The notes below the pieces were generated by a model. The model was not told the DNA's origin. It searched no databases and saw nothing but the letters and a program-made list of their open reading frames with translations. From NCBI GenBank assembly GCA_049301135.1, contig JBAQKP010000090.1, positions 1 through 15,283 on the forward strand: 15,283 bases of DNA, given 5' to 3'. This DNA comes from JAYXXU01 sp049301135 (lineage in GTDB: Bacteria; Pseudomonadota; Gammaproteobacteria; Pseudomonadales; Moraxellaceae). The position numbers and the translations under genes were made by a program. Positions 7,451 to 14,351 of this stretch are shown one piece after another (positions within the stretch are counted from its first letter, which is position 1; each line of letters begins with the position of its first letter).

Positions 7451-7472
7451 AAAAACACGGCGAAAAACACGG
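7451..7472. repeat. Tandem 10-bp repeat in the rnhA-dnaQ leader
   Basis: AAAAACACGG occurs at 7451-7460 and 7463-7472, a 12-base period. Read on the minus strand it is CCGTGTTTTT twice, placed directly upstream of the Shine-Dalgarno. A weak minus-strand -10 candidate, TATACC (7471-7476), overlaps its outer edge. Confidence 0.6.
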
Positions 7473-7674
7473 TATAAGATCTGTTGGGATTGCGCAGAAA
7501 CACCGCATTGCGTTGCAGAAAAGTAGCACGTTGCTGGCAATCGCGCGTCGTCATCAGGCATTATGACAAGAGCGTGCTGGGATTGCACGGCTGTGATGTG
7601 ACTGTTGCAGTGATCGGTGCGATTTTTTAGGCCAGCTTCAAGCAGTCATGCTGCAATATTCCCTCACATCCTGC

Positions 7675-7701
7675 TGCGCAGTAACGCTAGCGGTCTGCGC
7701 A
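7675..7701. promoter_or_regulatory. 27-bp near-palindrome upstream of the transglycosylase promoter
   Basis: TGCGCAG (7675-7681) and CTGCGCA (7695-7701) are perfect inverted arms around a second, nested perfect palindrome CGCTAGCG (7685-7692). The two are almost concentric. The element ends 23 bases before the extended -10, so it covers the zone just upstream of a -35. That position suits an activator or repressor dimer. No known operator consensus is recognised. Confidence 0.5.
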
Positions 7702-7724
7702 TGACCTCTCTACAATTCTGTGTT

Positions 7725-7733
7725 TGTTATACT
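7725..7733 (+). promoter_or_regulatory. Extended -10 promoter element for the transglycosylase-yej operon
   Basis: TG-T-TATACT matches the extended -10 form TGnTATAAT except for one base. No good -35 is visible (the nearest is TGACCT at 7702-7707, 20 bases away), which extended -10 promoters can tolerate. Transcription would start near 7740, which makes the in-frame GTG at 7720 impossible as a start from this promoter. Confidence 0.5.
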
Positions 7734-7788
7734 GATTTTGGATGTTGCTATGTTTACACCGATCCCGTCTGCCGAAGATTCCCGTGTG

Positions 7789-10700
7789 ATGTCGAGTATG
7801 ACCACTTGGACACGAGGTGTGGGTCAGCGTTTGTCGTTGATCAGCGCGATGGCACTGACGGGGTTGTTGGTCGGCTGTAGCAGCCAGCCGGTGCAGCGTG
7901 GACAAGGCGTGGTAATTCCGGTCACCAATAAAGCCCAACAAGCACAGCAGGCCAGACAACAGCGTGCTACAGGGCGTACCTTTGCAGCGGGTCAGCAGCA
8001 AGGGTTGCTGGATGCCGATAGCCTCGATCAGCTGGAGCTGCTGTTAGAAGCCACCGATATGCAGGCGGTAGAAACCAACCGACTATCGGTATTGCGGCAT
8101 GGTGACTTATGGGAGCGCATGCGGGCAGGTTTTAAAATGAACCTGAGCCAGTCGAATAGCCGCATCGCTGCCCAGCAAAGTTGGTTTGTCACCCGCCAGT
8201 CTTATCTGGATCGACTGACTGCACGCGCCAGTCGTTATCTGTATCACACGGTGTCTGAAGCCGAAAAACGCGGTCTGCCGACCGAGTTGGCGTTGTTGCC
8301 CGTGATCGAAAGCTCGTATGACCCAGCCGCGACCAGTAACGCGGCGGCGGCGGGCATGTGGCAGTTTATCCCGAGTACCGGCAAGATTTATGGTCTACGC
8401 CAAGATGCCTTGTACGATGGTCGGCGTGATGTGGTGGAATCGACCCGTGCCGCCTATGATTTTTTAAGCAGTCTATATAATCAGTTTGGTTCGTGGGAGT
8501 TGGCACTGGCGGCCTATAACTGCGGCGGTGGCTGTGTACAACGTGCGATTAACCGCAATGCCGCCGATGGCTTGCCCACTGATTTTTGGTCATTACGCCT
8601 GCCCGAAGAAACCAAAAATTATGTGCCGCGCTTCTTGGCAGTGGCGCAGATCGTCAGTAATCCGGTACGTCATAATGTAAATTTTCCACCGATTGCCAAT
8701 CGGCCACACTTTCGCGAAGTCCCGATTGCTGGACAGGTTCGTCTGAGTGATGCTGCGCAGTTAATTGGCATGACTGAGCAAGAATTGTATGTGTTAAACC
8801 CCGGTTTTCGGCAGGGCATGACCACGCCGCAAGGGCCACATCGTTTGCTGATTCCGACCTCGCTCGCGCCACACTATGACGCGCAGTTGCTCAAGCTGCC
8901 GACGGTGAATGGCGCTCGTCCGACGTTGCTGGCCAATGCGCCATTGCCTGCGGGCAGTGCCGTCCTCGGCCAATCCTCTGGTTATAGCAATGCCGAAGCA
9001 GCCGCGTTAATGGGACGACCCAGTGCGCCGTTGACCGTACAGCGCACCAACACCAATGCAGGAGTGACCACGCAAGTCACCACGCGCAGTAACTCAGCCA
9101 GTGCGCCAGAGATTACCACCCGCGTACAGTTGCCGACCAATTCAGCAGCGTTAGCAGCATTGGCCAGTGCCGCCAGTGTGCCGACCGGTACGCAAAGTCG
9201 CTTGGCTTTACCTGTCGGTTCGAGCAGCCTGAGTGCCAGTAATACTCGTTCGGTAGGGGAGCCACCATTAAGTGAGGCGGAGCGGCAGCGGATTGTCGCC
9301 AGTAGTGTGACACCTGTGCGTAACAACCCGCAGGCTTCAACCACGGCTGCGACGCCTGCATCTAATAGTGCAAGCGTGGTCAGCACGCCAACAGTAGCCC
9401 GCACTGAGCAGCCACTAAATGAAGCAGAACGGCAGCGGCTGATGCAGACGTTGACGGCGACCTCGACTATCGCGCCGCAAGTGTCGCTAGAACCAGCACT
9501 TAACCCCACCGAAAAAGCCCAGTTAGTCCAAGAAATCCAGCAAATTGCCCCCGCCGGAACCACAGTGGTTGATCCACTCGACGGCAAAATTCCATTGGTC
9601 GCCTTGCAAACCCAACAATCGGTGCTGGAGTCGCGTGGCGCTGAACGCCAAGTCAGTTATGAGCAACCGGTGTTTAGTCCGCCAGCCGCCAGTCGTCCCA
9701 CCAGTACAACTGCCGCTACTGTGCGCCCAGTGGTGGTCAGTCCAGTTGCTGCACCTGTCGTAGCCAGTAAGCCCGCCCGCCCCAAAGGCAGTCGCACGGT
9801 GTATACCGTACAGGCGGGGGATAGTTTGACGGCGCTGGCCAGTCGCTTTAAGCTGGATGTGGCGCAAATCGCCGAATGGAATCAAATGTCAGCGCGTGCC
9901 AATCTGATGGCGGGCACATCGTTGTATTTATATGGGGTCACCGCACCTGTCGAAAAGCCGACCAGCTATCGCGTACAAGCGGGTGATACGCTGAGTGGCG
10001 TGGCCAGTCGCTTTGGACTCACCAATCAACAGTTAGCCAGCTATAACGACCTCACGCCGACCAGTAATCTATTTGCTGGGGTTAAATTATCGTTGGTTGA
10101 ACCCGCAAAACGTAGCAATCCAGCATCTAATAGCCCCAATACGGCCGCAGTAGCAGAGGTATCGGCAATTCGCAGCAATAGCAGCGCCCGTAGTAATACC
10201 AGCAAAACTGATAGCTACACGGTGAAACGTGGAGACACCCTGATCAGTATCGCGACTGCGTATGAAACCGACGTACAGCTACTGGCCAAGTTAAACGATG
10301 TTTCGGCCGATTATTTGGTACAACTTGGTCAGCGCCTGCGCGTACCAGAAGTCGCCCCAAAAACAGTCGATTACACAGTTCAGCGTGGGGATAGCCTGAT
10401 TCAATTGGCGACCCGTTACGCGATCAGTGTCGAAGAATTAGCTGCACTCAATAGCACCTCTGCCAGCCGGATGTTACAGGTCGGCGAGCGGATCAAACTC
10501 CCGAATACTGAGCCGCTACAAAGTCGTAGCGCGAGTACACCAAGCAAAGCAAACAACGCAAAAGATGACAACCCAACTCTATCCAGCGCGAACAGCCCGC
10601 GCAGTATTGAATTGACGGCCAAAAACACCACGACTTACCAAGTCAAACGTGGTGATACGCTGATTGGTCTAGCGGCGGAGTACGGGGTGGAGGTCGACGA

Positions 10701-11376
10701 ACTGGCAAAGTTTAATAAGCTTGCCGCCACTGCCACGTTGCAAGCCGGTCAGCGGATAAAAGTACCGGAGCAAACTCGCCAAGCCGTGGTTGCACAAGTC
10801 ACCGAATACCGGGTAAAAAGCGGTGATACATTGGGCAAGCTGGCCTCGCGCTATGGCGTGAGCTTGGACGAATTGGCGGCGATGAATAACATGCCGACCA
10901 GCAAGATGTTGCAGCAGGGTGAACGGCTCACTGTGCCTACGACCGACGACACGCCGACCCGCGCACAACGTCAAACCGCAGATGACAATCGTGACGAGCC
11001 ATCCTCCAGAGCCAGTCAAGCTCGCCAGTCGCGCAACGGACGCGGTGATAGCAGCTTGCCGACCCAGCCATATACTGTGAAACGCGGTGACAGCCTGATC
11101 GGCTTGGCGGGAACCTATAACATTGACATCGATAGTCTGGCCAAAATGAACGGCCTGACCAGTAAGTCGATGCTGCAAGCCGGACAGACCCTTAAAGTGC
11201 CAGATAATTCACCCAAAATGGCCGACTATCGGGTACGTTCCGGCGACACGCTGGCACGCATCGCCACCAAGCACGGCATTACGCTCGCGCAATTGGCCGA
11301 GATCAACGAATTATCGGTCAACGCACCGTTACAGATCGGCCATACCTTAACTGTGCCTGCAAGTGGTGATCGTTAA
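7789..11376 (+). CDS. mltD: MltD-type membrane-bound lytic murein transglycosylase with eight LysM modules
   Basis: Lipoprotein murein-cleaving enzyme, probably at the outer-membrane inner face. From the ATG at 7789 it has 1195 residues, against about 450 for E. coli MltD. The signal peptide ends in the lipobox LLVGC (Cys30), with Ser at +2, which favours outer-membrane sorting. The GH23/SLT domain covers about 160-280: catalytic E174 in VIESSYDPAATSNAAAAGMW, then QFIPSTG and ALAAYNCGGG. An MltD-type weak LysM-like segment follows near 309-355 (REVPIAGQVRLSDAAQLIG to GPHRLLIP). Residues about 380-670 are low-complexity Ala/Ser/Thr/Pro. Residues 672-1190 hold eight LysM peptidoglycan-binding modules. 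The start is uncertain: ATG 7750, 7789 and 7798 are in frame, none with a clean Shine-Dalgarno. 7789 or 7798 gives a normal-length lipoprotein signal. The stop TAA shares one base with the yejA ATG. Confidence 0.92.
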   Translation: MSSMTTWTRGVGQRLSLISAMALTGLLVGCSSQPVQRGQGVVIPVTNKAQQAQQARQQRATGRTFAAGQQQGLLDADSLDQLELLLEATDMQAVETNRLSVLRHGDLWERMRAGFKMNLSQSNSRIAAQQSWFVTRQSYLDRLTARASRYLYHTVSEAEKRGLPTELALLPVIESSYDPAATSNAAAAGMWQFIPSTGKIYGLRQDALYDGRRDVVESTRAAYDFLSSLYNQFGSWELALAAYNCGGGCVQRAINRNAADGLPTDFWSLRLPEETKNYVPRFLAVAQIVSNPVRHNVNFPPIANRPHFREVPIAGQVRLSDAAQLIGMTEQELYVLNPGFRQGMTTPQGPHRLLIPTSLAPHYDAQLLKLPTVNGARPTLLANAPLPAGSAVLGQSSGYSNAEAAALMGRPSAPLTVQRTNTNAGVTTQVTTRSNSASAPEITTRVQLPTNSAALAALASAASVPTGTQSRLALPVGSSSLSASNTRSVGEPPLSEAERQRIVASSVTPVRNNPQASTTAATPASNSASVVSTPTVARTEQPLNEAERQRLMQTLTATSTIAPQVSLEPALNPTEKAQLVQEIQQIAPAGTTVVDPLDGKIPLVALQTQQSVLESRGAERQVSYEQPVFSPPAASRPTSTTAATVRPVVVSPVAAPVVASKPARPKGSRTVYTVQAGDSLTALASRFKLDVAQIAEWNQMSARANLMAGTSLYLYGVTAPVEKPTSYRVQAGDTLSGVASRFGLTNQQLASYNDLTPTSNLFAGVKLSLVEPAKRSNPASNSPNTAAVAEVSAIRSNSSARSNTSKTDSYTVKRGDTLISIATAYETDVQLLAKLNDVSADYLVQLGQRLRVPEVAPKTVDYTVQRGDSLIQLATRYAISVEELAALNSTSASRMLQVGERIKLPNTEPLQSRSASTPSKANNAKDDNPTLSSANSPRSIELTAKNTTTYQVKRGDTLIGLAAEYGVEVDELAKFNKLAATATLQAGQRIKVPEQTRQAVVAQVTEYRVKSGDTLGKLASRYGVSLDELAAMNNMPTSKMLQQGERLTVPTTDDTPTRAQRQTADDNRDEPSSRASQARQSRNGRGDSSLPTQPYTVKRGDSLIGLAGTYNIDIDSLAKMNGLTSKSMLQAGQTLKVPDNSPKMADYRVRSGDTLARIATKHGITLAQLAEINELSVNAPLQIGHTLTVPASGDR
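9259..9531 (+). repeat. Three copies of a PL(S/N)EAERQR-type peptide motif
   Basis: Within the low-complexity linker of the transglycosylase, three related peptides recur: PPLSEAERQRIVAS (from 9262), QPLNEAERQRLMQT (from 9409) and the more diverged PALNPTEKAQLVQE (from 9493). They are charged amphipathic islands in an otherwise Ala/Ser/Thr-rich, disordered-looking stretch. Confidence 0.7.
9802..11358 (+). repeat. Array of eight LysM modules in four pairs
   Basis: Modules run from the Tyr of Y(T/R)V to the last conserved residue at 9802-9933, 9967-10098, 10216-10347, 10372-10503, 10636-10767, 10807-10938, 11071-11202 and 11227-11358. Every one is 132 nt (44 residues) with no insertions. Linkers alternate: 33, 117, 24, 132, 39, 132 and 24 nt. 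Modules 3, 5 and 7 share VKRGD(T/S)LI, while 2, 6 and 8 share YRV and (A/S)GDTL. The DNA copies are well diverged, so the array is old and under protein-level constraint. Confidence 0.93.
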
Positions 11377-13229
11377 TGCGGCGCTGCTGGCAAGGATGGG
11401 GACAAGTTGGCGCGGCGGTTGGGTTACTCAGCCTCAGTTGCGCTTTGTCGTCGCTACAGGCTGCACCGATCACGCGGCAAGCGATTGCCTTAAACGATCA
11501 GCCGCTGTATGAGGGCTTAACGCACTTTCCATATGCCAATCCCACTGCTCCGCGTGGTGGTCAGATCAGCATGATGGCGCAAGGCCGCTTTGACAGCTTT
11601 AATCCTTGGATTGACAAAGGCCAAGCCGCGCTGGGCACTGAACTCATGTTTGATACCTTGACGGTGGCCTCGCTGGATGAGCCGTTTGCGCGTTATCCAC
11701 GGCTGGCCGAGCGCTTGCGGCATGATCCGACTGACCCGAGTTGGATTGAATATCAGCTGAATCCCAAAGCCAAGTTCCACTCCGGTCAGCCGGTCACCGC
11801 CGATGACGTGGTGTTTACTTTTGATATTTTATTAAAAGAAGGCGCGACCCCGCTGCGCAGTTATTTTAGCGATATTGCTTCGGTGCAAGCGCTGAATAAA
11901 CACACCGTGCGTTTTAACTTTAAACACAAAGAAAACCTCGAAATCGGCCTGACCGTCGGCGAAGTGCCGATCTTGTCGCGCGCCGATTGGCGTGGCAAAC
12001 CCTTTAACGCCGTGACCCTGACACCGCCAGTCGGTAGTGGCCCCTATAAAGTCGGTCGATTCGATGTTGGTCGTCAAGTCACCTATCAGCGCGACCCGAA
12101 TTACTGGGGCGCAGATCTACCGACCAATCGCGGCAAGTACAACTTTGACCAAGTCAAATATGTGTATTATCAAAGCACTGAGATTGCCTTTGAAGGGTTT
12201 AAAGCCGGTCAGTATCGGTTTAGACAAGAAAATCGAGCGCGCTATTGGGTGGTCAATTACAACTTTCCTGCGGTGAAGCAAGGCCTAGTCAAACAAGCGC
12301 CGTTTAAACATGACAATCCGGTGCGGATGCAGGCGCTGGTGTTTAATCAGCGGCAGCCCAAATTTCAAGACAGCCGCGTTCGGCAAGCGCTGAGCTATGC
12401 GTTTGATTTTGAATGGATGAATAAAGCGATTTTTAATGGTCAATACGAGCGACTACAAAGCTATTTTCACAATAGTGAACTGGCGGCGACCGCGACACCA
12501 AGTGCTGCGGAGCTAGCGTTATTGACGCCGTTGCTGCCTAAGCTTTCGCCGATTCAGCGGCAAGCAGTGTTAAATGAATGGCGTGCGCCGGTCAGCGATG
12601 GCAGTGGTTTTAACCGCAATAATCTCCTCAAAGCGCGGCAATTGTTGTTGTCCGCCGGTTATCGTTATGTCGATGGCCGCTTATTCGACCCCAAAGGCCA
12701 ACCGTTTAAAATCGAAATCCTGAATCAGGACGCGGCGATTGAGCGGGTGTTACTGCCGTTTGTGCGCAATGTGCGGCGCTTGGGCGTGGATATTCAGATC
12801 CGCAGTCTGGATGCGCCGCAGTATATTGAGCGGCGGCGCTCACATGATTTTGATATGACTATTGATGGGTTTGCCCAGTCGCTCTCACCCGGTATGGAGC
12901 AGCTCAATTATTGGGGCAGTGCGGCCGCCAGCGAGATGGGCAGTCGCAATAGCATGGGAATTCGTGAGCCGGTGGTTGATGCGTTACTCGATCGCCTGAC
13001 CCGTGCACCAAATCGTGCCCAATTGCTGACCGCGACACAGGCGTTAGATCGCGTACTACGCGCAGGCTATTACTCGATTCCGATGTATGGTACGTCGAGT
13101 TATTGGCTGGCGTATTGGGATGAATTTGGTCAACCCAAACGTCAGCCCCGCTACAGTTATGATACGGATTTTTGGTGGAGTGATCCGGCTGGCCGTGCGC
13201 GTGTTGAGCAGTTTATTAATCGCAAATAA
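11376..13229 (+). CDS. yejA: Periplasmic peptide-binding protein YejA (SBP family 5)
   Basis: Substrate-binding subunit of a Yej-type ABC importer, 617 residues. An N-terminal signal peptide (MRRC, then a hydrophobic core, likely cut after LQA at residue 29) sends it to the periplasm. The mature start has the YejA-type FPYANPTAPRGGQ, then FDSFNPW and the family-5 core with WIEYQLNPKAKFHSGQPVTA, DDVVFTFD and PVGSGPYKV. Near the C-terminus SIPMYGTSSYWLAYWD and DFWWSDP are typical. Known YejA relatives bind oligopeptides, microcin C or, in Agrobacterium, murein peptides. Its ATG overlaps the transglycosylase TAA by one base (TAATG), with only a weak AAGTGGTG upstream, so its translation probably depends on the gene before it. 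The substrate cannot be read from sequence, but the neighbour favours a cell-wall peptide. Confidence 0.92.
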   Translation: MRRCWQGWGQVGAAVGLLSLSCALSSLQAAPITRQAIALNDQPLYEGLTHFPYANPTAPRGGQISMMAQGRFDSFNPWIDKGQAALGTELMFDTLTVASLDEPFARYPRLAERLRHDPTDPSWIEYQLNPKAKFHSGQPVTADDVVFTFDILLKEGATPLRSYFSDIASVQALNKHTVRFNFKHKENLEIGLTVGEVPILSRADWRGKPFNAVTLTPPVGSGPYKVGRFDVGRQVTYQRDPNYWGADLPTNRGKYNFDQVKYVYYQSTEIAFEGFKAGQYRFRQENRARYWVVNYNFPAVKQGLVKQAPFKHDNPVRMQALVFNQRQPKFQDSRVRQALSYAFDFEWMNKAIFNGQYERLQSYFHNSELAATATPSAAELALLTPLLPKLSPIQRQAVLNEWRAPVSDGSGFNRNNLLKARQLLLSAGYRYVDGRLFDPKGQPFKIEILNQDAAIERVLLPFVRNVRRLGVDIQIRSLDAPQYIERRRSHDFDMTIDGFAQSLSPGMEQLNYWGSAAASEMGSRNSMGIREPVVDALLDRLTRAPNRAQLLTATQALDRVLRAGYYSIPMYGTSSYWLAYWDEFGQPKRQPRYSYDTDFWWSDPAGRARVEQFINRK

Positions 13230-13240
13230 ATCCCGCCAAC

Positions 13241-13256
13241 CCCCTTGAGAAAGGGG
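13241..13256 (+). promoter_or_regulatory. Intercistronic hairpin with GAGA tetraloop between yejA and yejB
   Basis: CCCCTT and AAGGGG pair perfectly around GAGA, a GNRA-type tetraloop. There is no T-run after it, so it is not a standard terminator. Placed 11 bases after the yejA stop and 24 before the yejB start, it could protect the yejA mRNA 3' end and allow more binding protein than permease. It could also be a copy of a short dispersed hairpin repeat. Confidence 0.6.
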
Positions 13257-13280
13257 AGTTCTGTTGCAAAGGAATCCTTG

Positions 13281-14351
13281 ATGGGTGCATATATTGTTCG
13301 TCGCTTGTTGCTGATTATTCCAACTTTGTTTTTGATTTTGTTGGCGAATTTTATCATCGTACAAGCCGCACCGGGTGGCCCTGTGGAGCAGGCGATTCAT
13401 CAGGCCGAAGCTGGTGCGACGGGCATGGGTACAGGTGACGGTGCAGCCGCCGCCAGCAATGGGGATCGGTATCAGGGCAGCCGTGGCCTGTCGCCAGAGA
13501 TGGTGGAGCAAATCAAACAACAATACGGTTTTGATAAACCAGCGCATGAACGCTTTTGGCTGATGCTGAAGGGCTATTTGACTTTTGATTTTGGTGAAAG
13601 TTTTTTTAAGGGTAAATCAGTCACCGAACTGCTGGTCGAAAAAATGCCGGTCACTGTATCGCTGGGACTCTGGAGTACCTTGCTGATTTATCTGATTGCG
13701 ATTCCACTCGGTATCCAAAAAGCGATTAAACACAATGGTTTTTTTGATCGGGCGACTGCGGTGCTGCTGGTGGTCGGCTATGCGATTCCAACGTTTATTT
13801 TTGCGGTGTTGCTGATCGTGCTGTTTGCCGGTGGCAGTTATTGGCAGATTTTTCCGCTGCAAGGGCTGACCTCAGAAGGTTTTGCTGACCTGAGCGTGAT
13901 CGACAAAATCAAAGATTATTTTTGGCATTTGGCCTTGCCGCTGACGGCGGTGACGATTGGTGGCTTTGCCGGATTGGCCTATTTGACCAAGTTTTCTTTT
14001 ATGGAAGAACTGTGTAAGCAGTATGTGCTGACCGCACGCGCCAAAGGTCTGGTCGAGCGTCGCGTGTTGTACGGGCATATATTTCGCAATGCCATGCTGG
14101 TGATTATCGCGGGGATGCCGGCTGCCTTGGTCGGGATTTTCTTGGCGAGTAACTTTTTGATTGAGATTATTTTTAATTTAGACGGTTTGGGTTTGCTGGG
14201 ATTTGAGGCAGTGCAACAGCGCGACTATCCGGTGATTTTTGGCACGTTGTTTTTGTTTACCTTGGTTGGGCTGCTCTTACAGTTGGTCAGTGATGTGCTA
14301 TATCAAGTGATTGATCCTCGAATTGATTTTAGTCAGCGGGGGCAGGTATGA
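13281..14351 (+). CDS. yejB: ABC transporter permease YejB
   Basis: Inner-membrane permease of the Yej importer, 356 residues (E. coli YejB has about 364). The N-terminal membrane segment with RRLLLIIPTLFLILLANFI is at 7-25. A soluble loop at about 30-120 includes a Gly/Ala-rich stretch (43-63) and the family's QYGFDKP. Five further hydrophobic segments follow. The EAA loop that docks the ATPase is EELCKQYVLTARAKGL (242-257), followed by HIFRNAM. The C-terminus has YQVIDPRID, typical of DppB/OppB-type permeases. The ATG at 13281 has AAAGGA (13268-13273) 7 bases before it. An upstream in-frame TTG (13245) lies inside the hairpin and is rejected. Its stop overlaps the yejE start (ATGA). Confidence 0.93.
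   Translation: MGAYIVRRLLLIIPTLFLILLANFIIVQAAPGGPVEQAIHQAEAGATGMGTGDGAAAASNGDRYQGSRGLSPEMVEQIKQQYGFDKPAHERFWLMLKGYLTFDFGESFFKGKSVTELLVEKMPVTVSLGLWSTLLIYLIAIPLGIQKAIKHNGFFDRATAVLLVVGYAIPTFIFAVLLIVLFAGGSYWQIFPLQGLTSEGFADLSVIDKIKDYFWHLALPLTAVTIGGFAGLAYLTKFSFMEELCKQYVLTARAKGLVERRVLYGHIFRNAMLVIIAGMPAALVGIFLASNFLIEIIFNLDGLGLLGFEAVQQRDYPVIFGTLFLFTLVGLLLQLVSDVLYQVIDPRIDFSQRGQV

Larger units (their letters stand above)
7438..7788. other. Divergent intergenic region between rnhA-dnaQ and the transglycosylase gene
   Basis: About 350 bases without a supported gene. It should hold promoters for both directions. Seen from left to right: the rnhA Shine-Dalgarno and tandem repeat (7445-7472), a stretch at about 7480-7640 where I find nothing convincing, a T-run at 7623-7628 not attached to a good hairpin, the near-palindrome at 7675-7701, and the extended -10 at 7725-7733. 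Open frames crossing it have no family resemblance. No tRNA or known small RNA is recognised. Confidence 0.7.

Noticed and set aside
7438..7554. 39-residue N-terminal extension of RnhA-DnaQ
   Set aside because: The open frame continues to 7554, but GGAG is correctly placed before the ATG at 7437, and the extension crosses the tandem repeat and has no family resemblance.
7601..7628. Hairpin plus T-run as a terminator (ACTG-TTG-CAGT then TTTTTT)
   Set aside because: The stem has only four pairs, the T-run begins 11 bases after it, and no plus-strand gene lies upstream that would need termination.
7720..7788. GTG start at 7720 for the transglycosylase
   Set aside because: It precedes the extended -10 element (7725-7733), so a transcript from that promoter would not contain it. 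It would also place acidic residues and about 50 residues before the lipobox cysteine.
7617..7880. Cysteine-rich 87-residue open frame spanning the divergent promoter region
   Set aside because: It overlaps the promoter and the signal peptide of the transglycosylase in another frame, with no Shine-Dalgarno and no recognisable domain.
8982..9587. 201-residue minus-strand open frame inside the transglycosylase gene
   Set aside because: The low-complexity Ala/Ser/Thr codons of the real gene create a Val/Ala/Leu-rich antisense shadow. There is no start context and no family resemblance.
9802..11358. Tandem DNA repeat or CRISPR-like array from the regular 132-nt units
   Set aside because: The units are translated LysM modules in one frame, with diverged DNA and conserved protein. 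There are no identical repeats with unique spacers.
13245..13280. TTG start at 13245 for yejB
   Set aside because: The codon lies inside the CCCCTT stem with no Shine-Dalgarno, while ATG 13281 has AAAGGA at proper distance and gives the normal YejB N-terminus.
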